In this document: positions 32,439 to 40,649 of the stretch, one piece after another
How the letters are laid out: the number at the start of each line of letters is the position of its first letter
Position numbering within the stretch: the first letter of the stretch is position 1
Assembly (NCBI GenBank): GCA_964535315.1
Contig: CAZHTS010000026.1
Span: 1 to 56,967 of the forward strand
DNA: 56,967 nt
Direction: 5' to 3'
From: CAZHTS01 sp964535315
Lineage (GTDB): Bacteria > Chloroflexota > Anaerolineae > Anaerolineales > Anaerolineaceae
Position numbers and translations under genes: made by a program
Notes under the pieces: model-generated
The model's input: only the letters and a program-made list of their open reading frames with translations
Told to the model about the DNA's origin: nothing
Databases searched by the model: none

Positions 32439-32782
32439 GGGCAGGGCGTGGTGAGGCCCAACTGAGGGCAGTACGGGTTGGGCCAGGGGGTAAAGGTCGG
32501 CCAGGGGGTGCGGCTGGGGCGCAGGGTACGGGTGGGTGAGACGGCCGGGGTGGGGGTGTGGCTGCTGGTCGGGGTGAGTGTGAGGGTGGGGCCGGGCGTG
32601 GCGGTGGCGCTAACCGTGATGGTGCGGGTAACGGTGCGGGTAAGCGTGGCGCTGGCCGGCGGCGAGGCGCTTGCGGTAGGGGTGGGCTGCGGTTTGAACA
32701 GACCCGGCAGGGCGCAGGCGGTGAACAGGAGCAGGGCGCTCAGCAGGAGGGGCAAAATCGGTTTTGGCCTTGTTGGGATCAT
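32435..32782 (-). CDS. Small Thr/Pro-rich lipoprotein
   Basis: The 115-aa protein has a lipoprotein signal with the cysteine in LLLFTACALPG (Cys22), then about 80 residues dominated by Thr, Pro and Ser (TPTAS, TPTSSHTPTPAVSPT), ending in PYCPQLGLTTPCP. No domain is recognisable. The Thr/Ser density makes it a plausible O-glycosylation target, and the next gene, overlapping by 4 nt, encodes a membrane glycosyltransferase-like protein. Confidence 0.65.
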   Translation of the reverse strand: MIPTRPKPILPLLLSALLLFTACALPGLFKPQPTPTASASPPASATLTRTVTRTITVSATATPGPTLTLTPTSSHTPTPAVSPTRTLRPSRTPWPTFTPWPNPYCPQLGLTTPCP

Positions 32783-32882
32783 TTTCTCGGAGCCTTTCTT
32801 CAGGCCATCGGTTCAGAGTGAGGGCCCGATCATTTGTCAATCTGTTAAGTTTATCAGGGTGCGGCCGGTTGCTGCGAGCGAT

Positions 32883-32888
32883 TATAAT
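32883..32888 (+). promoter_or_regulatory. -10 box of the threonine aldolase gene
   Basis: A perfect TATAAT lies 41 nt before the ATG at 32930. A well-placed AGGAGA at 32919-32924 makes this a conventional leadered gene. No clear -35 box. Confidence 0.5.
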
Positions 32889-32929
32889 CAATAAAGTATC
32901 CGCATTGGAGCAAGGTATAGGAGACGAGA

Positions 32930-34018
32930 ATGGGCGATAAACCGACCTTTGAAGAAATCGTGCGCGGGTGTGACCGCTTTTTGACCCACCACTATCGTAA
33001 GTCGCCGCGCCAGACGCTGGCCGAACTGGCTGAGTTCGCCGGAGAGCAGGACGCCGACACCTACGGGGCGGGCGAATTGATCGCCGGTTTTGAGCGCGAA
33101 CTGGCTGCCCTGTTGGGCAAGGAGGCGGTGGTCTTCATGCCCAGTGGGACGATGGCGCAGCAAATTGCCTTGCGCATCTGGTCGCAGCGTAAGCACAGCC
33201 GGTATGTGGCCTTTCACCCGCGCTGTCATCTGGAAATCCACGAACACAAAGGGTACCAGATCTTACACGGCTTGCACGGTGTGCTGGTCAAGGCGCCCGA
33301 CCGTTTGATAAAACTGGACGATCTCAAGCCGATCGTCGACCCGCTGGCGGCCCTGCTGATCGAACTGCCGCAGCGCGAGATCGGCGGCTGGCTGCCGGAG
33401 TGGGACGAACTTTCGGCGCAGATTGCCTGGGCGCACGAGCGCGGCGCGGCGGTACACATGGACGGCGCCCGTTTGTGGGAGAGCGGGCCATTCTACCAGA
33501 AATCTTACGCTGAGATTTGCGCCCCGTTTGATTCGGTTTATGTTTCGTTTTACAAGGGGTTGGGCGGGATTTCTGGAGCGGCGTTGGCCGGGCCGGCCGA
33601 CTTTATCGCCGAGGCGCGCGTCTGGCTGCGCCGGCACGGCGGCAATTTGCGCAGTCTGTACCCGTACGTGCTCTCGGCGCGCAAGGGGTTGCAGGAACGG
33701 TTGGGCAAAATGGAGGCCTATCACCGCAAGGCGCTCGAGGCGGCGGCCGTCCTGGCGCAGTTCCCCGAACTGGACGTGACGCCCAATCCGCCGCATACCA
33801 ACATGATGCACGTTTATTTGCGCGGCGAACGCCAACGCCTGGAACAGGCGGCGCTGGAGATTGCCCAAGAGCGGAGGGTGTTTCTGTTTTACCAGTTGGC
33901 GGCGACCACACTGCCGGCGCGCTGGATGTTTGAATGGACGGTTGGCGACGCCAGCCTGGATTTCAGTGCGGCGGAGATCGGCGAGTTGTTTACAGAACTC
34001 TTGCGCAAGGCGAGGTGA
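32930..34018 (+). CDS. Threonine aldolase/beta-eliminating lyase family
   Basis: The 362-aa protein is a fold type I PLP enzyme of the low-specificity L-threonine aldolase (LtaE) type. It shows VVFMPSGTMAQQIALR, HMDGARLWE (Asp for the PLP nitrogen) and the Schiff-base lysine in SFYKGLGG. Such enzymes split L-threonine or L-allo-threonine to glycine and acetaldehyde. The N-terminal 45 residues are longer than in E. coli LtaE. It stands alone on the plus strand with its own promoter and a convergent hairpin after its stop. Confidence 0.85.
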   Translation: MGDKPTFEEIVRGCDRFLTHHYRKSPRQTLAELAEFAGEQDADTYGAGELIAGFERELAALLGKEAVVFMPSGTMAQQIALRIWSQRKHSRYVAFHPRCHLEIHEHKGYQILHGLHGVLVKAPDRLIKLDDLKPIVDPLAALLIELPQREIGGWLPEWDELSAQIAWAHERGAAVHMDGARLWESGPFYQKSYAEICAPFDSVYVSFYKGLGGISGAALAGPADFIAEARVWLRRHGGNLRSLYPYVLSARKGLQERLGKMEAYHRKALEAAAVLAQFPELDVTPNPPHTNMMHVYLRGERQRLEQAALEIAQERRVFLFYQLAATTLPARWMFEWTVGDASLDFSAAEIGELFTELLRKAR

Positions 34019-34038
34019 GCTTCCTGTCCTTCACCTTA

Positions 34039-34059
34039 TCTATCCTGCCAATACCTGTT
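34039..34059 (+). repeat. Dispersed 21-bp repeat, copy 2
   Basis: TCTATCCTGCC then AATACCTGTT; 20 of 21 bases match copy 1 (14556-14576, opposite strand). Further CCTGTC-like units lie just upstream. Confidence 0.6.
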
Positions 34060-34103
34060 TCGTCATGGCATGCCACCGCGGGGCTATCGTGGAGCCAAAA
34101 TAT

Positions 34104-34142
34104 CCGGGCAGGGAGTGGGTCCGAGACCCGCTCCCTGCCCGG
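34104..34142. terminator. Convergent hairpin, probable bidirectional terminator
   Basis: CCGGGCAGGGAG (34104-34115) pairs with CTCCCTGCCCGG (34131-34142), and the stem extends inward to about 17 bp with one G-T pair around a 5-nt loop. It separates the convergent aldolase and DUF5680 genes. There is no strong T-run on the plus side; on the minus side it is followed by ATATTTT. Confidence 0.65.
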
Positions 34143-34160
34143 TGGGGCTAGGTGGCCCTG

Positions 34161-34628
34161 TCAGCGGATCAGTCCACCGTGGTAGTTCAGTTCGTACAGG
34201 CGCAGGCCGTGGCGTTCGACCCATTCCACGCCGGTGAAGGCCGTCAGGTCGCCTTGACTGGCGTCGGTGTAGACGCCCAGCGGTGTGGTGTGCTGCCAGC
34301 CGCCCAGGAAACGCCCCGTGGCGTACATTCTGGACAGGCCTTCTTTGAGAATCTGGCCCACCTGATCGGCCTGGATCAGGTCGGGGTGCAGCAGGCGGCC
34401 GTAGTAGTTTTCGCCCCACACCGGCAGGCCGGCGAAGTAGACGATTTCCTCGCCGAGGAAGTCGCTGCCGCCGAAGTAGCTGTCGATGTAAGCGAAATTC
34501 CCTGCGCTAAAACGCAAATCGTGAGAGGCGGGGCGGGTGGAAGGGCTTTGGGCGCCGCTGCCGATGTAGGTGGCTGCCTTGGCGTGCAAGATGAAGGTGT
34601 GTAGTTGTTCCAGGGTAAAGGTGTCCAT
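34161..34628 (-). CDS. DUF5680 family protein
   Basis: The 155-aa soluble protein begins MDTFTLEQLHTFILHAKAATY and contains SYFGGSDFLGEEIVYFAGLPVWGENYYG and the YELNYHGGLIR end, all typical of DUF5680. The function is unknown. It follows the aldo/keto reductase stop by 7 nt without a Shine-Dalgarno of its own, so it relies on coupling to that gene. Confidence 0.75.
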   Translation of the reverse strand: MDTFTLEQLHTFILHAKAATYIGSGAQSPSTRPASHDLRFSAGNFAYIDSYFGGSDFLGEEIVYFAGLPVWGENYYGRLLHPDLIQADQVGQILKEGLSRMYATGRFLGGWQHTTPLGVYTDASQGDLTAFTGVEWVERHGLRLYELNYHGGLIR

Positions 34629-34635
34629 AGGACGA

Positions 34636-35598
34636 TTAACTGGCAGGGGTGCGATCCCAGCGGTGAGGGCGTAATTGGGCGAGCAGGGCCTCGGGCAGTG
34701 GGCCGGCGTCGCTGCATGCCACGTTACCGGCAACGTGGCCGGGCTTGCGCATGCCGGGGATAATGGTGCTGACCGTGGGGTTGCTGAGGATGAAACGCAA
34801 AGCCAGTTCGGGCATACTCATCCCGGCCGGCAGCAGCGCCTTGAGCCGTTCGGCGCGTTCGATGCTTTTCTTGAGGTTTTCGGCAGTGAAATAGATGTTG
34901 CGCCAGTCGCCTGCGGGCCATTTGCTCTCCAGGGTGAGCGTGCCGGTCAGGGTGCCTTCGTCAAAGGGGACGCGGGCGATGACGGCTACGTCCATTTCCT
35001 GGCAGGCGGGGAAGAGTTCGTCTTCCGGGTTCTGGTCGAAGATGTTGTAGATGACCTGCACGGCGTCGATCAGCCCGCTGCGCACGGTCTGAACGGCGTT
35101 CCGGGGTTCCCAGCGGTTGATGCTGATGCCGGCGGCCCGGATCAGGCCCTGGCGGCGCAGTTCGTCGAGCGCTTTGGCCCAACGATCGTCGGCCACCCAG
35201 CCATCTTCCCAGGTGTGAAACTGGATGAGGTCCAGGGCCGGCAGCCCGAGGTTTTCCAGGCTCTTGTGGACGAATTCATGGATGTGCTCGGGCGGGTAAC
35301 ATTCGTCCAGGGTGTATTCGCGCCGGCTGGGCCACTTTGAATTCTTGGGTGGGATCTTGCTGGCGGTATACAGCCGTTTGTCGGGGTTGGCGCGTACGAT
35401 CTGGCCGAGCAGCCCTTCGCTGTGGCCGCGCCCGTAGGCCCAGGCAGTGTCAAAAAAGTTACAGCCCAGGTCGATGGCTTTTTGCAGCGAGGCGAGCGAT
35501 TCGGCGTCGTCTGAGCCGCTCCAACTGCCCATGCCCCACATACCGTATCCGATATCGCTGACCATCCAACCGCTGCGGCCAAAACGTCGATAATTCAT
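34636..35598 (-). CDS. Aldo/keto reductase
   Basis: The 320-aa NADPH-dependent oxidoreductase has the AKR tetrad: Asp and Tyr in FFDTAWAYGRGHSE, Lys in ASKIPP and His in IQFHTW. The NADP-binding end reads NPTVSTIIPGMRKPGHVAGN. It reduces carbonyls to alcohols; the substrate is unknown. AGAGGAGA precedes the ATG at 35598. It is divergent from a small membrane protein, with overlapping promoters. Confidence 0.88.
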   Translation of the reverse strand: MNYRRFGRSGWMVSDIGYGMWGMGSWSGSDDAESLASLQKAIDLGCNFFDTAWAYGRGHSEGLLGQIVRANPDKRLYTASKIPPKNSKWPSRREYTLDECYPPEHIHEFVHKSLENLGLPALDLIQFHTWEDGWVADDRWAKALDELRRQGLIRAAGISINRWEPRNAVQTVRSGLIDAVQVIYNIFDQNPEDELFPACQEMDVAVIARVPFDEGTLTGTLTLESKWPAGDWRNIYFTAENLKKSIERAERLKALLPAGMSMPELALRFILSNPTVSTIIPGMRKPGHVAGNVACSDAGPLPEALLAQLRPHRWDRTPAS

Positions 35599-35672
35599 GG
35601 CAGGTCTCCTCTGTTAAAAATGAGTGCCGCAGGCCGCACCCCCTCGGCCTGTTGGGTGTACAAGGATAGGCT

Positions 35673-35702
35673 TTGATTATACTGTTTTTTGTTTGCTATA
35701 AT
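35673..35702 (+). promoter_or_regulatory. Promoter of the small membrane protein, overlapping a divergent -10
   Basis: TTGATT (35673-35678), 18 nt, TATAAT (35697-35702) form a good promoter for the gene at 35740. On the minus strand TATAAT (35676-35681) sits inside this -35 box and faces the aldo/keto reductase gene, so the two promoters cannot be occupied at once. Confidence 0.65.
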
Positions 35703-35739
35703 CTGTTTGCAGGGTGAGCGGTTGCTGAAAGGAGGCGGT

Positions 35740-36069
35740 ATGGCTAAGTGGCTGGGCGCTGGTTTGCTGGCGGCGATTGCGCTGGGGATCACAGTGGTGA
35801 GCGGGGCGGCGGGGGCGTTTGGGATTTTTATGCTGATGGTGATTATGAATGGCTTTCGGGAATCACAGGCCGCGCCGGTTTTTATCGCTTTCCTGGTGGG
35901 GCTGTACCTGGCCAATTTATTTGCGATTGTGGCGGTGGATGGGCTGCTCAGCCGTTTCTGGCTGGCGAAACACGGCGTGGGTTGGCGTTGGGTGATCGGG
36001 ATCAACGTGGTTGTGGCGCTGCTCTCCGGTGGGCTGGTGGCGGCGTTGATCGTGGCCTTTGCCAGCTAG
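35740..36069 (+). CDS. Small integral membrane protein
   Basis: The 109-aa protein has three or four membrane helices with short loops and no recognised family signature. The ATG at 35740 follows AAAGGAGG by 4-5 nt, and an upstream in-frame codon at 35689 would precede the -10 box. The function is unknown. Confidence 0.7.
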   Translation: MAKWLGAGLLAAIALGITVVSGAAGAFGIFMLMVIMNGFRESQAAPVFIAFLVGLYLANLFAIVAVDGLLSRFWLAKHGVGWRWVIGINVVVALLSGGLVAALIVAFAS

Positions 36070-36081
36070 CGCTTAAATCGG

Positions 36082-36124
36082 CGGCTGGGGCACCCGGTTT
36101 TTTGGAAAACCCGTGCTCCAGCCG
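36082..36124. terminator. Convergent inverted repeat, probable terminator
   Basis: CGGCTGGGGCACCCGGTTTT is followed by TTGG and a nearly complementary AAAACCCGTGCTCCAGCCG. The A/T ends next to the loop and the position between convergent genes (36069 and 36157) suit a bidirectional terminator. Confidence 0.6.
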
Positions 36125-36156
36125 TGGGGACGAACGTCAGCCCTGGGGTAAATGGC

Positions 36157-37266
36157 TCAGGGCAGGATGGCGAAGTGGTTGGTCAGGGTGTAGACGATCA
36201 TGTTCTTCCACAGGTTGACCGAGTCATAGAGCGAGTAATCGTGGGAAGAGAAGGTCTGTAAAATCATGCGCCCGTTGAGGCAGGACGTGACCAGACCGTA
36301 ATGCTGCCCTTCTTCCTGGGTGTTGAGGCCGAGCAGGATGCGGCCGCCTTTTTCGGGATAGAGGATGTGGATCAGGTCGCCGACGTCCTGTTTCCAGAAG
36401 ACATTGGGGCGCATCGGCAGATTGAGGGCGGCGGGACCCTGTAAGACGGGCGAGTAGGGGTCGCGCGGGGTGAGCAGGAACTGGTCATATACGTAATCTT
36501 CGCTGCGATACCAGTCATTTTCGACGCGGGCGCCGCATACATCGAGCAGGTAGCGGGCCAGGGTAGACTCGTCGTCGTCCAGGTTCCAGACCTCGACGAT
36601 CAGCGCCCCGCCGCTGTTGAGATGATCGACGATCTCGTTGAGCAGGCCCAGTTTCTGTAATTCAGGCCGGCCGCGGTTCTCGACCGCCAGGATGACCAGA
36701 TCCCAGGGCTCGTTTTTAAGCAGGGTGGTAAAACGGCCGAGGGCGTTGGTGGCGTTGACCACCTTGCCGCCCGAAAAGCCCATTTCGGGCAGGTAGCGGC
36801 TGGAGCGCGGCACCAGGCGCGCCAGTTCCTCGCTGTCGGGTTCGTCGTAGACGAGCACGTTGGCGGTACGGATGCGGGTTTGCAGATCGAGGGTGGGGGT
36901 TTCGCTGGGCGGAGGCGTGTTGCTGGGCAGCGGGGTGGCGCTGGCGGTTTCCGTGGGAGTGGGGGTGTCGGTCGGCGGTAGGGTGGGGGTTTCAGTCCAG
37001 GTCGGGGTGGCGGTCTGGGGTTGGGTAGGCTCACTGGTAGCAGTAATGACCCAGGGCGTCGCCGTATCCTGAAGGGTGGTGGCAGGGGTGCTGGCCATGG
37101 CGGCCCAGGCCTCGCGTGTGCCGAGGGCGTTGGCCGTTTGCGCCAGGGCGGCGGCGGTGGCGCTGCTGTTGGCCGCCGGCGCCGCCGATTGGGTCAGGCC
37201 ACTACAAGCCACGATCAACAGGGCGCTGAGCAGGATAAAGAATTGGGTGGAGAGGCGTTTTTTCAT
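36157..37266 (-). CDS. Lipoprotein with Thr/Pro stalk and DUF4350-like globular domain
   Basis: The 369-aa protein has a lipoprotein signal with LLIVACSG (Cys21), a Thr/Pro/Ala-rich stalk to about residue 130 (TPTWTETPTLPPTDTPTPTE) and a globular domain. That domain begins TANVLVYDEPDSEELARLVPRS and includes DLVILAVENRG and NSGGALIVEVWNLDDDE. This is a Rossmann-like layout reminiscent of ThuA/DUF4350-type domains, but I do not recognise the family firmly. It is anchored outside the cell. The ATG at 37266 starts the signal; an in-frame codon at 37296 is less likely. Confidence 0.65.
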   Translation of the reverse strand: MKKRLSTQFFILLSALLIVACSGLTQSAAPAANSSATAAALAQTANALGTREAWAAMASTPATTLQDTATPWVITATSEPTQPQTATPTWTETPTLPPTDTPTPTETASATPLPSNTPPPSETPTLDLQTRIRTANVLVYDEPDSEELARLVPRSSRYLPEMGFSGGKVVNATNALGRFTTLLKNEPWDLVILAVENRGRPELQKLGLLNEIVDHLNSGGALIVEVWNLDDDESTLARYLLDVCGARVENDWYRSEDYVYDQFLLTPRDPYSPVLQGPAALNLPMRPNVFWKQDVGDLIHILYPEKGGRILLGLNTQEEGQHYGLVTSCLNGRMILQTFSSHDYSLYDSVNLWKNMIVYTLTNHFAILP

Positions 37267-37299
37267 GGGAGGGATTCCTCTATTGCTGAAAGCCAAAGG

Positions 37300-38058
37300 T
37301 TATGAACCAAAAAAGCTATCAAGATCGTAGTTCCGAGAATTGGCCTGGATGACTTTACTCCAGTCGATATTTCCATTCGTATCGCAATATTGCCCAATGA
37401 ATTGTTGCGTCAACAGATTGGTAATGCGTCCACGTTCGTGAATGTAGAAATCGTTATGTTCTTTTGCTCGAAAGCCAATGGGTTCGACGATCTCGATGTA
37501 AAGATTTTGATTGTCCGAGATCAGCGTCCAGAAATTTTGCCCAACGACTTTAATATACCCATCATTGGTGATGGCTGTTTTGGTTTTTCCGTAGCAGATA
37601 CCGAGGATTTTTTGTACGTTTTGAACGTGGAGTGATTGCCGGAGTCTGCGTTCGGCATTGGCGAAATCCGTGGCAAGACGTTTGTGTTGAGAGGAGTTTC
37701 CCCAATTTGTGCCCGATTTGATGGAAACCACATGGTATACACCGCCATTTTCAAATTCAAGATCGATGCCCGGGGCGGTAGATTTATGCCCATTGGCGGT
37801 CTGGGCGGCGATAAAGATTGCCAGGTCTTCCAGAAAATCACCGAACAATTTTTCTTCTGACGAGGATAAGAATGCATCTAATGTGTTCTCGATCAACTCG
37901 CTGGCCCTGGTTATATTTTTTGCGCGAAAGAGATATGGGTTTTTATTAATCAACGTTTGTAACGTTAATTGTGACAGGATTCCTATTCGCCTTTGATGGA
38001 ATCTGACGATGTTGGTATTTACATATTGGCACACCGTATTGAGGTCAAGTGGTTGCAT
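37300..38058 (-). CDS. PmeII-family type II restriction endonuclease
   Basis: The 252-aa protein resembles the PmeII family along its length: NPYLFRAKNITRASELIENTLDAFLSSSEEKLFGDFLEDLAIFIA, then the PD-(D/E)xK-like core GIDLEFENGGVYHVVSIKSGTNWGNSSQ, with Asp, Glu and the Lys of SIKSG as probable metal and catalytic residues. It overlaps the methyltransferase gene by 14 nt, so the pair is one unit with the methylase translated first, the safer order for the host. Base composition is clearly more AT-rich than the neighbours, a sign of transfer. The recognition site is probably the methylase's and is not readable here. Confidence 0.8.
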   Translation of the reverse strand: MQPLDLNTVCQYVNTNIVRFHQRRIGILSQLTLQTLINKNPYLFRAKNITRASELIENTLDAFLSSSEEKLFGDFLEDLAIFIAAQTANGHKSTAPGIDLEFENGGVYHVVSIKSGTNWGNSSQHKRLATDFANAERRLRQSLHVQNVQKILGICYGKTKTAITNDGYIKVVGQNFWTLISDNQNLYIEIVEPIGFRAKEHNDFYIHERGRITNLLTQQFIGQYCDTNGNIDWSKVIQANSRNYDLDSFFGS

Positions 38059-39028
38059 GATTTACACCATTTTTGTTGCCGTCAGGATCGTTGTTAACGC
38101 GTTCTCGCGCAATCCGGCAATATTCCGGGTCGGCATCGATGCCTAGATAGCGCCGGTTGAGGCGTTTTGCGGCCACGCAGGTGGTTCCAGAACCGTTAAA
38201 CGGGTCCAACACCAGATCGTTTTCTTCGGTGAAGAGCTTAATAAACCATTCTGGCAAAGCTACCGGGAAAGTGGCCGAGTGCTGCCGGTTGTAACATTCG
38301 GTAGCCATGTGTAAGACATTGCTGGGATAAACCATTTCTCGCCCGATCCAGTTGCTGATTTTCTTACCGAAACCGCTGCCGACCCGCGAATTATCGCGAC
38401 GTTTATCTGTTTCCGAAAGGTTCTTAAGGCGTTCCTGAGCCCAATCGCCGACCGGCACCATGACGGTATCCTGAAACATCTTAAATCTTTTTTGTTTGGT
38501 GAAATGGAAAAGATGCTCCCAGTTATCCCGGAAACGATTGGGCCACTTGCCGGGGTGACTGTTTTTCTTGTGCCACAAATATTCCTCGGTCCATAACCAG
38601 CCATGTTTGCGCATGGCAATAACCAGTTCCATAACATAGGTGTGGCGTTCACCATCGACGACCCGCTCTTTAATGTTAAGGATAAACGAGCCGGTGGGTT
38701 TGAGCACGCGTAGAAACTGGTCTGCCTTGGGGAGAAACCAGCTTACATAGTCATCCGGCGAAACGCCGCCATAAGTAGATTGGCGTTGATCGGCGTATGG
38801 CGGCGAGGTTACGATCAAGTCTACGCATTGATCTGGAGCCTGCTTCAGAATCTCTTCACAATCCCCACAAACAATTTGATCCAGATAAGTGGGCGTTTGT
38901 GTGGGAAGGGACGGCTCAAGACTGGCAAACGGCAGTGGTACAGAATACCGATCAATCAGATTGCGGGGTTCCTGAACAGATGCGGGGTCTGTTTCTGCCG
39001 GGTTTGGAAGATCTTTTGAAATATCCAT
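38045..39028 (-). CDS. Type II DNA methyltransferase (SPPY type) of the R-M pair
   Basis: The 327-aa protein has motif IV TSPPYADQRQSTYGG and later motif I DPFNGSGTTCVAAKRLNRRYLGID, the beta-class order, with a target-recognition region between them. It should protect the site cut by the endonuclease encoded next. An N-terminal extension of about 50 residues precedes the core. AGAGG lies immediately before the ATG at 39028, which is closer than usual. Like the endonuclease it is AT-richer than the surroundings. The gene is near but separate from comM, on the same strand. Confidence 0.88.
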   Translation of the reverse strand: MDISKDLPNPAETDPASVQEPRNLIDRYSVPLPFASLEPSLPTQTPTYLDQIVCGDCEEILKQAPDQCVDLIVTSPPYADQRQSTYGGVSPDDYVSWFLPKADQFLRVLKPTGSFILNIKERVVDGERHTYVMELVIAMRKHGWLWTEEYLWHKKNSHPGKWPNRFRDNWEHLFHFTKQKRFKMFQDTVMVPVGDWAQERLKNLSETDKRRDNSRVGSGFGKKISNWIGREMVYPSNVLHMATECYNRQHSATFPVALPEWFIKLFTEENDLVLDPFNGSGTTCVAAKRLNRRYLGIDADPEYCRIARERVNNDPDGNKNGVNHATT

Positions 39029-39040
39029 ACCTCTATTTTA

Positions 39041-40561
39041 CTAAGAAAACCCGCTGCGCGGCCGGTATTGCAGGGCTTCGGCCAGATGGGTCGGGAGGAT
39101 GGGCTCGCTGCCGGCCAGGTCGGCGATGGTGCGGGCCAGTTTGAGCAGGCGGTGGTAGGCGCGGGCGGAAAGCTGGAGCTGGTTCATGGCGGTCTTCATC
39201 AATTCGCGGCCGGTGTCGTCCAGGGCGCAGAATTTGCGCACCTCGGCCGGGCGCAAATCGGCGTTGCAGGCCAGGCCGGAACCTTCCAGGCGCTGGCGCT
39301 GACGCTGGCGGGCGGTCTCGACGCGGGCGCGCACCACCTGCGAAGGCTCACCCAGGCGGTTATCGCTGAGTTTTTCGTAGTCGACGCGCGGCACCTGGAT
39401 GTGGATGTCGATGCGGTCGAGTAGTGGGCCGGAGATGCGCTTCTGATAGCGGGTGACGGTGCTGGACGAGCAGGTGCAGGGTTTGAGCGGGTCACCGTAG
39501 TAGCCGCACGGGCAGGGGTTCATGGCGGCGATGAGCTGAAAATTGGCCGGGAAGGTGAGCGAGCCCTGGGCGCGCGAGATGGTGACGATGCGGTCTTCGA
39601 TTGGCTGGCGCATGACCTCGAGGACGCGCGGCCCAAATTCGGGCAGTTCGTCCAGAAAGAGCACGCCGCGGTGAGCGAGCGACACCTCGCCGGGGTGCGG
39701 CCAGTTGCCGCCGCCGACCAGCCCGGCGTGACTGATGGTGTGGTGCGGGGCGCGGAAGGGACGGGTGCGGACGAGCGGCACGTCGGGCGGGAGCTGGTCG
39801 GCGACCGAGTAGATGCGGGTGATGTCGAGCGCCTCGTCGATGGTCAGGCGGGGCAACACGGCCGGCAGGGCGCGGGCCAGCAGCGTCTTACCGGCGCCGG
39901 GCGGGCCGATCATCAACACGTTGTGCCCGCCGGCCGCGGCGACTTCGAGAGCGCGCTTGACGTGTTCCTGGCCGCGGATGTCGCGGAAGTCGGTGGCCAC
40001 GCTGGGATCGACGTCGCCGGCGGCGGTGTGGGCGTGGGGTTGGATGGCGGCGTGACCGTTGAGGTAGGCGGCCAGGCCGCCGAGCGAAGCGACCGGAATA
40101 ACTTCCAGGTCGGGGATCAGGGCGGCTTCTGAGGCGTCGGCCTCGGGGACGAAGACGCGGCGGAAGCCCTGCTGGCGGGCGACGGCGGCCATAGGCAACA
40201 CACCGCGCACGTGGCGCACGCTGCCGTCCAGCGAAAGTTCACCGATCACCAGGCTGCCGTCCAACTGTTCGAGCGGCACCTGTTCGGTGGCGGCCAGCAC
40301 GCCGAGGGCGATGGGCAGGTCGTAGGCCGGCCCTTCCTTGCGCACCGAGGCGGGCGCCAGGTTGACGGTGACGCGCTTGCGCGGGTAAACCAGACCGGCG
40401 TTCTTGACCGCCGCCTGGACGCGCTCGCGGCTTTCCTGCACGGCGGTATCCGGCAGGCCGACGATGACCATCGAGGGCAGCCCCAGGCCGGTGTCGACTT
40501 CCACCGCCACCACGACGCCCTCCAGACCGATGACTGCACAGGAGTGAACGCAGGCTAACAT
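39041..40561 (-). CDS. comM: YifB/ComM family Mg-chelatase-like ATPase
   Basis: The 506-aa protein has the N-terminal Lon-like domain (MLACVHSCAVIGLEGVVVAVEV, then GLPSMVIVGLPDTAVQESRERV), a central AAA+ domain with Walker A GPPGAGKTLLAR and Walker B GVLFLDELPEF, the zinc-binding-like CPCGYYGDPLKPCTC, the LLDRIDIHIQVP motif and the C-terminal helical domain. ComM is a hexameric branch-migration helicase that helps integrate incoming DNA during natural transformation. The ATG at 40561 matches the family N terminus; a TTG further upstream would lie in the promoter. There is no Shine-Dalgarno and the promoter spacing indicates a leaderless mRNA. Confidence 0.92.
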   Translation of the reverse strand: MLACVHSCAVIGLEGVVVAVEVDTGLGLPSMVIVGLPDTAVQESRERVQAAVKNAGLVYPRKRVTVNLAPASVRKEGPAYDLPIALGVLAATEQVPLEQLDGSLVIGELSLDGSVRHVRGVLPMAAVARQQGFRRVFVPEADASEAALIPDLEVIPVASLGGLAAYLNGHAAIQPHAHTAAGDVDPSVATDFRDIRGQEHVKRALEVAAAGGHNVLMIGPPGAGKTLLARALPAVLPRLTIDEALDITRIYSVADQLPPDVPLVRTRPFRAPHHTISHAGLVGGGNWPHPGEVSLAHRGVLFLDELPEFGPRVLEVMRQPIEDRIVTISRAQGSLTFPANFQLIAAMNPCPCGYYGDPLKPCTCSSSTVTRYQKRISGPLLDRIDIHIQVPRVDYEKLSDNRLGEPSQVVRARVETARQRQRQRLEGSGLACNADLRPAEVRKFCALDDTGRELMKTAMNQLQLSARAYHRLLKLARTIADLAGSEPILPTHLAEALQYRPRSGFS

Positions 40562-40596
40562 GTAGTTAATGTAGACCAGACGTTCCAAAAAGTCAA
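40561..40596 (-). promoter_or_regulatory. Complete leaderless promoter of comM
   Basis: On the minus strand TTGACT (40591-40596), a 17-nt spacer and TACATT (40568-40573) are followed after 6 nt by the ATG at 40561. With normal -10 to start spacing, transcription begins at the A of the start codon. Confidence 0.75.
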
Positions 40597-40649
40597 ACCA
40601 TTGTGCTGGTCAATTTGGGGGGGAACGTTCCTCCTGACGAGAACGAGAT

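Noticed and set aside
32478..32894. Val/Gly-rich plus-strand frame opposite the small lipoprotein
   Set aside because: Complement of the Thr/Pro-rich segment; no start signal.
40622..40631. GGAACGTTCC palindrome upstream of comM as a LexA site
   Set aside because: Known LexA boxes of the GAAC/GTTC type have a spacer; here the halves touch. A 10-bp palindrome alone is weak evidence.
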